Source: Lachnospiraceae bacterium (lineage in GTDB: Bacteria > Bacillota > Clostridia > Lachnospirales > Lachnospiraceae). From it: 61,648 bases of DNA. Positions within the stretch are counted from its first letter, which is position 1. Each line of letters opens with the position of its first letter. Positions 50,291-58,266 of the stretch are shown here, piece by piece. The stretch is taken from contig JAILLW010000082.1 in assembly GCA_024692955.1 (NCBI GenBank), positions 1 to 61,648 of the forward strand. Direction: 5' to 3'. Position numbers and translations under genes: made by a program. The notes beneath the pieces were generated by a model. It made no database searches. It worked only from the letters and a program-made list of their open reading frames with translations, and was not told the DNA's origin.

Positions 50291-50947
50291 ATGATCGAAG
50301 CACTGACCCGGAAAGAAAACTGGATAAGATATCTGAATTCCCTGAAGTTTGCGCTTTACTGTATGACGCATCCGCTGGACGGCTTCTGGGACCTGACGCA
50401 TGAGAGGAGAGGTACCTACGCAGGTGCCAACACGATCCTGATCGCGACACTCATGGTGCGGCTTATGACGCTCCGGTATACGAGTTTCCTTTTCATTCAG
50501 GTATACTGGGAGGATGTCAATATCTTCCTTTATCTGGCAAGCGTCCTTTTCCCGCTGGCTCTTTGGGTGATCGGAAACTGGGCACTGACGACACTCTTTG
50601 ACGGAAAGGGAAGACTGGGTCAGGTCTATATCGCCACCTGCTACGGACTGACTCCTTATCCGGTGATCCAGTTCCCCCTGATGGTGCTGAGTAATTTCGT
50701 TACCATCGAGGAAGGGCAGTTTTACAGTGTCTTAAGTATCATATCCCTGATCTACTGCGCACTCCTTATCGTTACGGCGATGGGACAGATCCATGAGTAT
50801 TCCGCCGGAAAGAATCTTCTGTTCACGGTGGCCACGCTGTTTGCGATGCTGGTTATGATCTTTATCCTGACGATCTTTTTCAGCATGATCTCGCAGGGCG
50901 TACTGTATATGATCTCTCTGGTGAGAGAATTCCTGTTCCGATTATAA
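50291..50947 (+). CDS. Yip1-family multi-pass membrane protein
   Basis: The protein has 218 residues with five predicted helices, the Yip1 pattern. A short amphipathic N terminus ends GFWDLTHERRGT, followed by helices around TILIATLMVRLMTL, FLYLASVLFPLALWVIGNW, PYPVIQFPLMVLSNF, VLSIISLIYCALLIVTAM and a long last one (LFTVATLFAMLVMIFILTIF). The bacterial function is unknown. It lies between the NHL and DUF5696 genes with short gaps and its own RBS, which argues for a structural role in this transporter cluster. Confidence 0.8.
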   Translation: MIEALTRKENWIRYLNSLKFALYCMTHPLDGFWDLTHERRGTYAGANTILIATLMVRLMTLRYTSFLFIQVYWEDVNIFLYLASVLFPLALWVIGNWALTTLFDGKGRLGQVYIATCYGLTPYPVIQFPLMVLSNFVTIEEGQFYSVLSIISLIYCALLIVTAMGQIHEYSAGKNLLFTVATLFAMLVMIFILTIFFSMISQGVLYMISLVREFLFRL

Positions 50948-50974
50948 CGACGGAACTGATATTCGGGAGCAATC

Positions 50975-53569
50975 ATGAAAAGAGAAAAAGCGATTAATCA
51001 AGAGAGAATAACAGAGCGGAACAATAAGATCAGGGAAACTCTGAAGAGCCTGATCTTTCCGACGATCCTTGCGCTGATCATTCTGGGCGGCGTCTATTTC
51101 GTCATCAATTATCAGGCGCGTCCCGAAGAAGAGGAGATCGTGGAACTGCGTTCCTATACCGGTGATGACCAGGCGATCGTAATGGAAAACGACAGCCTGA
51201 AGTTTACGATGGATCCTCTTACCACGCAGTTCACCGTGGAAGTAAAGGAATCGGGAAAGGTCTGGAGCTCCAATCCGGAAGGCGCGGCAAACGATTCACT
51301 GGCACTTCTTGAAGAAAAGAACAAGCTCCAGTCGCCTCTCATTATGAGCTACGCGGTGGAAACGGGCCTTGAGACCACCGTCAATTCCTATTCGCAGAGC
51401 GCGCTGAACGGGATCTATGAGATCAGCAGGGAAGGCGATTCGATCCGGGTTGATTATTCCCTCGGAAACGTGGAAAAGGAATATATCATCCCTCCCGTAA
51501 TGACGAAGGACAGCTATGAGAAGTGGACCGCCCTGATGGAAAAGGACGATTCGGGTGTTATCTCGCAGTATTACAAAAAATACGATATCAAGAAATTAAA
51601 GAAAACCGATAATAAAGAAGAACTCCTTACGAATTATCCGAAGCTCGCGGAACAGAATCTTTACATCCTCAGAAGTTCCACGAAGGAGAACGTCCGTAAG
51701 AAGATGCAGGGGATCTTTGAATCCGTCGGCTATACCTATGAGGATTATACGGCGGACAAGGAGCTGGATCTTTCCCAGAAGACCTCCGACAAGCCGATCT
51801 TTGACGTGAGCGTGATCTACAGCCTGGACGGTGATGACCTGAAGGTGGAGATCCCGTTCTCCGCGATGCAGTACAAGAAGGACTATCCGATCTATACGCT
51901 GACGCCGCTTCCGTATTTCGGAGCCGGCGGCCCTGCGGATGAAGGCTATATCCTTGTGCCGGAAGGCGGCGGATCCCTGATCAATTTCAACAACGGAAAG
52001 ACATCCCAGAACAACTATTACGCGAATGTCTACGGCTGGGACATGTGCCTTACGAGAAAGGCAGTGGTACATAATACCAGGGCCTATTACGGTGTATACG
52101 GCATCGCGAACAAAGACGATTCTTTCCTGTGCATCCTGGAGGACGGACGATCCTATGCGGCGATCCAGGCGGATGTGGCCGGAAAGAACCATTCCTATAA
52201 CTATGTGAACGCGATCTACTCCATCTCCCAGAGAGAGCAGTATGACGTGGGTGACATCGCAAATTCGGACATCTACAAGTACGTGGATAAGCTTCCCGAT
52301 GAGTCTCTCGTGCAGCGCTACCGGTTCATATCCTCCGGAAGCTATGTGGATATGGCCAGGAATTATCAGGATTATCTGAAGGATAAATACGGTCAGTATC
52401 TGTCCCTTAATACCGATGCGAATACCCCGGTCTCCATCGAGATCGTCGGCGCGGTGGACAAGGTTAAGCAGGTATTCGGAGTTCCGGTATCGAGACCTTT
52501 AAAGCTTACGACCTACAGGGAGGCGGAAGAGATCATAAAGACCCTGAAAGCAGACGGACTGCAGAACATGTCGGTAAAGCTTTCCGGATGGTGCAACGGC
52601 GGTGTTAAGCAGAAGATCCTGAAGAAAGTGAAGCCGATCCATTCCCTCGGCTCCGGAAAGGATCTTCAGAATCTTGCGACGACGGCCAACAGTGAAGGAG
52701 TTAACCTTTATCTTAACGGAATTACACAGTATGCTTTTGATTCCACGCTGGCCAACGGATTCTTTTCCTATACGGACGCGGCAAAGCTCATCAGCAAGGA
52801 ACGGGTAAAGCTCCTTGAATACAGCCATACGACCTATGCCCAGCGTGACGACCTGGATCCGTATTACCTGCTCCATACATCCCTTGCAGGGAAGATGTCG
52901 GATGCCCTCGCTTCCACAGCAAAGAAATACGGCGTGGGCGCATCCTTCGAAAACGACGGACGCGATCTTTCCTCCGACTTTTACCGGAAGGCACCCTATT
53001 CGCGGGAAGCTGTTTCCAAGCTGCAGGAAGAGCGCTTTAAGGGGCTTGATTCGACGAAGGTAATGATCAATATGGGAAATGATTACGCGGTTCCCTATGT
53101 TGACATGGTAACGAATATGGATCTTAAGGGCAGTGAATATACGATCCTTGACGGATGCGTTCCGTTCTACCAGATCGCCCTTCACGGCTATATCGATTAT
53201 ACGGGCCGCAGCGTGAATATCTGCGGAAATGCCGAAGAGCAGATCCTCGAATCCGCGGAATACGGCGCCGGCCTTTCCTATACGGTTATGAAGGAGAGCG
53301 CGTTTGCGCTTCAGAAGACACTTTATACGGAGTATTACGGTTCGGAATTTGCTTCCTGTCATCAGGAGCTGGTTGATACCTATTCCAGATATAACGCCGA
53401 ACTCGGTCATACTTTCAATCAGGAGATGACGGGGCATGAGAGGCTTTCGGAAACCGTTACGGTGACGGAATACGCGGATGGGACCAGGGTATATGTGAAT
53501 TACGGTTATGCCGATTATGACGCGGAGGGCGTAACGGTTTCCGCAAGAGATTACAGAGTGGTTCGCTGA
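50975..53569 (+). CDS. Membrane-anchored DUF5696 protein, possible glycoside hydrolase
   Basis: The protein has 864 residues. A charged cytosolic N terminus and one helix (LIFPTILALIILGGVYFVI) place the rest outside. Residues about 60-420 form a beta-sandwich-like region with VPEGGGSLINFNNGK. Residues about 450-770 look like a barrel domain (LKLTTYREAEEIIKTLKADG, NLYLNGITQYAFD, GASFENDGRDLSSDFY). A small C-terminal beta domain has TVTEYADGTRVYVNYG. The layout and that last motif recall GH101-type endo-glycosidases, so I infer a surface enzyme or glycan-binding protein. No catalytic residue can be named with confidence. GGGAG precedes ATG 50975. Confidence 0.78.
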   Translation: MKREKAINQERITERNNKIRETLKSLIFPTILALIILGGVYFVINYQARPEEEEIVELRSYTGDDQAIVMENDSLKFTMDPLTTQFTVEVKESGKVWSSNPEGAANDSLALLEEKNKLQSPLIMSYAVETGLETTVNSYSQSALNGIYEISREGDSIRVDYSLGNVEKEYIIPPVMTKDSYEKWTALMEKDDSGVISQYYKKYDIKKLKKTDNKEELLTNYPKLAEQNLYILRSSTKENVRKKMQGIFESVGYTYEDYTADKELDLSQKTSDKPIFDVSVIYSLDGDDLKVEIPFSAMQYKKDYPIYTLTPLPYFGAGGPADEGYILVPEGGGSLINFNNGKTSQNNYYANVYGWDMCLTRKAVVHNTRAYYGVYGIANKDDSFLCILEDGRSYAAIQADVAGKNHSYNYVNAIYSISQREQYDVGDIANSDIYKYVDKLPDESLVQRYRFISSGSYVDMARNYQDYLKDKYGQYLSLNTDANTPVSIEIVGAVDKVKQVFGVPVSRPLKLTTYREAEEIIKTLKADGLQNMSVKLSGWCNGGVKQKILKKVKPIHSLGSGKDLQNLATTANSEGVNLYLNGITQYAFDSTLANGFFSYTDAAKLISKERVKLLEYSHTTYAQRDDLDPYYLLHTSLAGKMSDALASTAKKYGVGASFENDGRDLSSDFYRKAPYSREAVSKLQEERFKGLDSTKVMINMGNDYAVPYVDMVTNMDLKGSEYTILDGCVPFYQIALHGYIDYTGRSVNICGNAEEQILESAEYGAGLSYTVMKESAFALQKTLYTEYYGSEFASCHQELVDTYSRYNAELGHTFNQEMTGHERLSETVTVTEYADGTRVYVNYGYADYDAEGVTVSARDYRVVR

Positions 53570-53601
53570 GCCTGTCGGCCCGCGTCCTACGGAGGAAGAA
53601 G

Positions 53602-54510
53602 ATGAAGAAAAGGAAAAACAAACTTGCCGGGCTTCAGAAGCGGAAGGCGATCGCGGGATATCTTTTTATCTCGCCTTTCATCGTGGGCTTTCTTGTATTC
53701 ATGCTGAAACCTTTCTTTCAGTCATTGTACATGAGCTTCTGCAACGTGGAACTCGGAAGCGCGATATACAACCCCATCTGGCAGGGCCTTGAGAACTACA
53801 GACAGTCCGTTGCGGTGGATCCCGAATTCAACAGGCTGCTTGTGGAAGAGATCTCCCGGATGGTGATTTATTCCCTTGCAATCATCGTCTTCAGCTTTTT
53901 CGTATCGCTGCTCCTGAATCAGGAATTCAAGGGAAGAGCTTTTGTGCGTGCGGTATTCTTCCTGCCGGTCATTCTTTCTTCCGGCGTGATCCTGGGGCTG
54001 GAATCCGATAACCAGCTGATGGCGACACTGGCGGCGCAGATCGAGACCACCACAAGCAACATCAGCATCACCGATGCGCTGGAAAACGTACTGATGACGG
54101 CAGGTGTCGGAACCAGAGCGTATGAGAAGGTATTCGAGATCATCGACAATATCTACGATGTGGCCATCGCCTCCGGAATTCAGATCATCATCTTCCTTTC
54201 GGGACTTCAGACGATCCCGAAGAGTATGTATGAAGCGGCGGATATCGAAGGCTGCACGAAATGGGAGAGCCTCTGGAAGATCACCTTCCCGATGATCAGT
54301 TCGCTTTTCCTTGTAAACTGGATCTATACGGTGATCGACTTCTGCATGCGCTCCGACAACGGCGTCATCGAAAAGATCCAGAAGGTTATGATCGACCAGA
54401 TGAACTACGGACTGGCCTCCGCAATGAGCTGGATCTACTTTGTGATCGTTCTCGCCTTTGTAGGCATTACGGCCGGAATTATTTCGAAGGGAGTTTACTA
54501 TTATGAGTAA
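53602..54510 (+). CDS. Carbohydrate ABC transporter permease, MalF-like (second pair)
   Basis: This 302-residue permease has six helices. The first is GYLFISPFIVGFLVFML. The EAA loop is MYEAADIEGCTKWESLWKIT. A longer than usual extracytoplasmic segment (about 130-190) is rich in polar residues. ATG 53602 follows GGAGGA. It overlaps the next permease by 8 bp. It is clearly distinct from the first MalF-like protein, so the cluster holds two different channels. Confidence 0.92.
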   Translation: MKKRKNKLAGLQKRKAIAGYLFISPFIVGFLVFMLKPFFQSLYMSFCNVELGSAIYNPIWQGLENYRQSVAVDPEFNRLLVEEISRMVIYSLAIIVFSFFVSLLLNQEFKGRAFVRAVFFLPVILSSGVILGLESDNQLMATLAAQIETTTSNISITDALENVLMTAGVGTRAYEKVFEIIDNIYDVAIASGIQIIIFLSGLQTIPKSMYEAADIEGCTKWESLWKITFPMISSLFLVNWIYTVIDFCMRSDNGVIEKIQKVMIDQMNYGLASAMSWIYFVIVLAFVGITAGIISKGVYYYE

Positions 54511-55510
54511 GAGCAAAGCCAGGGTAAAGACCTTCGACGATTTCTGGGAGCGTAACCGCAAGTCCGGCGGATACCTTCTCCGGAAAAGGATCCTCAGCGC
54601 GGGGATCAGCGTGGCACGGTTCATTCTGCTTTTCGGAATGTGCTTTATGATCCTGCAGCCGATCCTTAATAAGATCTCCGTCAGCTTTATGACGGAACAG
54701 GATCTTTACAACCCGATCGTCATCTCCATCCCGGAGCATTTTACGACGGATAATTACAAGCTTGCCGCGGAGCTTATGAACTATAAGAAGGGTGTGATCG
54801 ATTCCTTTATCGTATCGCTTACCGTTGCCTTTTTGCAGATCCTCGTCTGCACGCTTGTGGGATACGGATTTGCCAGATTTGAGTTTCCGCTTAAGAAGAT
54901 GTGGTTTGCCTGCGTGATCCTCGTGATCCTGATCCCGCCGCAGACCATAGCCAGTTCCCTGCATCTTCATTTTAAATTTTTTGATATTCTGGGATTGTTT
55001 AAGCTGATAAAAGGTGATACCATTAATCTGCGTGGGTCTGCGATCCCGTACTATCTTCTGAGCGCGGGGTGCATGGGCCTGAAGAACGGATTATATATAT
55101 ACATGATCCGCCAGTTCTTCCGGAACATCCCTTCGGATATGGAAGAAGCAGCCTATGTGGACGGCTGCGGTACTTTGAAAACCTTCTTCCGGATCATGCT
55201 TCCGGAAGCGAAGCCGATCATTACGTCCTGCTTCCTGTTCGCGTTCGTATGGCAGTGGACGGACGGTTTCTATTCAAGGATGTTCCTCGGCAATACGGTA
55301 CTGGTCAGCACTTCCCTTTCAAGGATCGTGGATTCGCTGGGGGCTTATATCCAGCGTATCACGGGGGTGAAGACGACGATCTCCATCGCGTATTCGAACT
55401 GTATCCTTGCAACGGGTACCCTGATGATCATCCTGCCGCTCATTATCCTCTATCTTTTCGCGCAGCGGCAGTTTGTTGAGAGCATCAGTTCCACCGGTAT
55501 CAAAATGTAA
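54503..55510 (+). CDS. Carbohydrate ABC transporter permease, MalG-like (second pair)
   Basis: This is a 335-residue permease. A soluble N terminus of about 35 residues (KTFDDFWERNRKSGG) precedes the first helix. The EAA motif is MEEAAYVDGCGTLKTFFRIM. Translation is probably coupled to the upstream permease through the 8-bp overlap. A 73-bp spacer with two hairpins separates it from the second binding protein. Confidence 0.92.
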   Translation: MSKSKARVKTFDDFWERNRKSGGYLLRKRILSAGISVARFILLFGMCFMILQPILNKISVSFMTEQDLYNPIVISIPEHFTTDNYKLAAELMNYKKGVIDSFIVSLTVAFLQILVCTLVGYGFARFEFPLKKMWFACVILVILIPPQTIASSLHLHFKFFDILGLFKLIKGDTINLRGSAIPYYLLSAGCMGLKNGLYIYMIRQFFRNIPSDMEEAAYVDGCGTLKTFFRIMLPEAKPIITSCFLFAFVWQWTDGFYSRMFLGNTVLVSTSLSRIVDSLGAYIQRITGVKTTISIAYSNCILATGTLMIILPLIILYLFAQRQFVESISSTGIKM

Positions 55511-55583
55511 TATGTATATAAACATCATGTTTATATAAATCGCCGGAATGATCCGGCAGGCAATTTCAAAGGAGGAAAAAAAT
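55511..55583 (+). promoter_or_regulatory. Spacer with two hairpins before the second binding-protein gene
   Basis: tatataaac/gtttatata around atcat (about 55515-55537) and gccgga/tccggc around atga lie between the last permease and the RBS aaaggagg. Neither ends in a T-run. They may protect or delimit the abundant binding-protein mRNA, a common arrangement in sugar ABC operons. Confidence 0.45.
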
Positions 55584-57086
55584 ATGAAAAAGCCTATGGC
55601 AAAGAAAGCCCTGGCAGCGGCAACCGCAGCAGCCATGGTGATGAGCATCACGGCTTGTGGCGCTAAGAACGAGCCGGCACCTGCTCCTGCAGATGACACT
55701 TCTGCAGCCGACACAACAGCAACCGACACCGCTCCTGCAGCCGATACCGCGACTGATACGGCGGAAGCAGAGCCCGAGGAAGAGGAAGAAGAGGTAAGCC
55801 CTTATACCGTTCTTACGGACGAAAGCGGCAATCCTTATGATCTCGGCGGCATGGAGATCATAATCCGTGACTGGTGGTCATCGGAAGATCCCGCAGAGCC
55901 TGCAAACGATTATGAAGAAGCTCAGCTCGAGTGGCGTGAGTGGGCACAGGAGACCTACAACTTCAAGATCAAGCAGGTTGCGATCTCCGACTGGGGCAGC
56001 ACACCTCAGGATTTCGTTGACTATTGTACAACCGGCGGTGACGATGTGAACTACGTATGGACGCTTCGTGACGATCCGGCCATCACTTCCGCTATGGCGA
56101 GCGGCCTTATGTATGATCTTTCCACTCTTGACTGCCTTGACTTCAGTTCGGACAAGTTCCAGATGAACAAGCTTCATGAGCAGTATGGAAAGGGCAATGC
56201 CATCTATGCTATGTATGCCGGCATTTCCGAGCCCCGTACCGGTGTTTACTTCAACAAGAGAGTCCTTCAGGAAGCGGGTATCGATCCCGAATCCATCTAT
56301 GATATGCAGAAGGACGGCACCTGGACCTGGGATAAGTTTGATGAGCTTATGGGAACGGTTCAGAGAGATACCGATAACGACGGTACCGATGATGTATTCG
56401 GTCTTACCGTTAACGAAGGTAACATGACCACCGCTGCAGTCTTCTCCAACGGCGGAAGCTACATCGGCAAGGATGCAAACGGATACTTCTACAACCTCGA
56501 GTCTCCCGAGACCACGGAAGCTCTTGAGTGGACCGTTGACATGTTCACCAAGTATGACCAGCATGATCCCGAAGGCGCTGAGTGGGATTACTACAAAGAA
56601 GAGTTCCTGAACGGTTCCGTTGGATTCATGGTAGAAGATGAGTACGCAGGTACCCCCGGCAACTTCCTTCAGGATATGCAGGATGAAGTTGGTTTCGTAA
56701 TGTTCCCGAAGGGACCTCAGGGCAAGGATTACATCAACGTATGGTCCAACAACCCGGCAGCGATCCCTGCATGCTATGATGCGGACCGCGCATGAAAGAG
56801 CGCTTGCGCATGGAATCGCTACACGGGTGATCCGGCAGGTTATGAAGGCTACAACGGCTTCATTTCCAGAGCTATGGACGGTGTGTTCGATTCCAGAGCA
56901 TGCGAGGAGACGATTCCGATGATGTCCGAGGCTAACCACGGAACCATCGCCTTCCACGGCATGATCCCGAACCTCGATCTCGGTCCCGACTTCGTATGGG
57001 GCGTTGGCCCGAACACCGTTGTTTCCGAAGCACAGGAAGCAATCGCGGACACCTGGAAGAAGTATGTTGATGACGCGAACAAGTAA
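55584..57086 (+). pseudogene. Sugar ABC solute-binding lipoprotein interrupted by one in-frame UGA
   Basis: The lipoprotein signal ends ITACG, followed by an Ala/Asp/Thr-rich linker (DTTATDTAPAADTATDTA) and a binding-protein domain (WTWDKFDELMGTVQRDTDND, GSVGFMVEDEYAGTP). TGA at 56793-56795 stops translation at residue 403. The frame then continues without loss for 97 codons, with sensible sequence (AWNRYTGDPAGYEGYNGF, then WGVGPNTVVSEAQEAIADTW), to TAA at 57084-57086. UGA stands where a Trp codon is plausible (RA-x-KSACAWN). Codon choice is biased as in highly expressed genes. A single point mutation, a sequencing error or read-through are all possible. ATG 55584 follows AAAGGAGG. Confidence 0.8.
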
Positions 57087-57102
57087 TTAGATTTCCCAGG
57101 AA

Positions 57103-57137
57103 GCGGGCGGTGTCTTCCGGACACTGCCCGCTCTTTT
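57103..57137 (+). terminator. Terminator after the second binding-protein gene
   Basis: gcgggcggtgtc (57103-57114) pairs with gacactgcccgc (57120-57131), one wobble, followed by tctttt. It separates the glycan cluster from the adaptor/FtsX genes. Confidence 0.8.
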
Positions 57138-57147
57138 ATGAAAAGCC

Positions 57148-58266
57148 ATGAGCGCACGTATTCTGAAAAGACTGAAACTGAAGATATGTCTTTTGGCGGC
57201 GGGATTACTGATGATCCTGTCTTTTTTCGGCTGCGCAAAGCAGGAAGAGGAAGAGAACCTGGTAGTTATCGACAACTCCGAGGACAATACCCTCTACGGG
57301 CTCGTTACGGCCAACCGTGACGATGTAATCCTTTCGCAGAAGCTGACGGTGACCTATATGCAGATCAACGAGCAGGAGGTATCCTTCAAAAGCGGAGGGA
57401 AGAAGATCTCTAAGGTCTATGTTGAGGAAGGAGATGCGGTAAAAGCGGGAGATCCGCTCATTATGCTTTCTTCCGACAACCTGCAGGAGAGGATCGACGA
57501 ACTGGAATACAGGATCTCGAAAAACGAACTTGAACTGAAGCATCTTGACACGGCGGAAGCCTTTGATCTTCAGGATGCCTATAATAATTTTGTCTACAAT
57601 ACCCGTGAGATCGAGGAAGAAGATATCGAGAAATATGAAAAGAATAAGGCTTCCATCGGACAGGGTTACCGATATAAAAGAGAAGATCTTAACGATGAGA
57701 TCGAATTCGACAAAAAACAGCTGAATAAGATTAAAAACGAACTGAACGGGAGTGTGATCCGCTCGACTTTAAGCGGTACGGTTCATCATATAAAGGACGA
57801 CCTTGAAGGCTCGACTTCAAAGAAAGATGAGGTCGTAATGACACTGGTGGATGATGCTTCCGGACTTTTTGAAATGGAAGAACCCGATTTTGTATCCTAT
57901 TTTCATGAAGGTGAGAGCGTTCCAATGAGCATTGTTTACGGGACCGCCTCCGGCGAATATGAGCTCATTCCCCATGCGATGGGGAGCTGGGGCGAGAAGC
58001 AGCAGTTTGAAGTGCTGTCCGGGCCGGATAATGACGGAATCGACATCGGGACCACGGGAACGGTCACGGTGGTTCTTGACCGGAAGGATGATGTGATCTC
58101 GCTTCCTTTGGGCGCAGTTTATCACGCGGACGGAAAGCCCTACGTCTATATGCTGGATGAAAACAATTTCCGGCAGATGGTCTATGTGGAAACGGGCCTG
58201 GAAGGTGACGAAAAGATCGAGATCATATCGGGAGTCGGGGAAGGCGAACAGGTGGTTTACAAATGA
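57148..58266 (+). CDS. HlyD/MacA-type membrane-fusion (adaptor) lipoprotein
   Basis: The protein has 372 residues. A lipoprotein signal ends SFFGC. A biotinyl-lipoyl-like half (KKISKVYVEEGDAVKAGDPL) is followed by a coiled-coil hairpin (about 110-195, KNELELKHLDTAEAFDLQDA and EFDKKQLNKIKNELNG). The second lipoyl half (STLSGTVHHI) and C-terminal beta-barrel domains (GTTGTVTVVLDRKDDVISLP, VYVETGLEGDEKIEII) complete a MacA-like adaptor. In Gram-positive cells such proteins pair with FtsX-like ABC permeases, as encoded downstream. The RBS at ATG 57148 is weak. Confidence 0.85.
   Translation: MSARILKRLKLKICLLAAGLLMILSFFGCAKQEEEENLVVIDNSEDNTLYGLVTANRDDVILSQKLTVTYMQINEQEVSFKSGGKKISKVYVEEGDAVKAGDPLIMLSSDNLQERIDELEYRISKNELELKHLDTAEAFDLQDAYNNFVYNTREIEEEDIEKYEKNKASIGQGYRYKREDLNDEIEFDKKQLNKIKNELNGSVIRSTLSGTVHHIKDDLEGSTSKKDEVVMTLVDDASGLFEMEEPDFVSYFHEGESVPMSIVYGTASGEYELIPHAMGSWGEKQQFEVLSGPDNDGIDIGTTGTVTVVLDRKDDVISLPLGAVYHADGKPYVYMLDENNFRQMVYVETGLEGDEKIEIISGVGEGEQVVYK

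Noticed and set aside
56793-56830. Selenocysteine codon with downstream SECIS element
   Set aside because: Only a tiny gcgc/gcgc hairpin follows, the family is not known for selenoproteins, and Trp fits the position.
56793-57086. Reassigned UGA=Trp genetic code
   Set aside because: UGA serves as the normal stop for many genes here, such as aspS, trpE, pyrG and purF.
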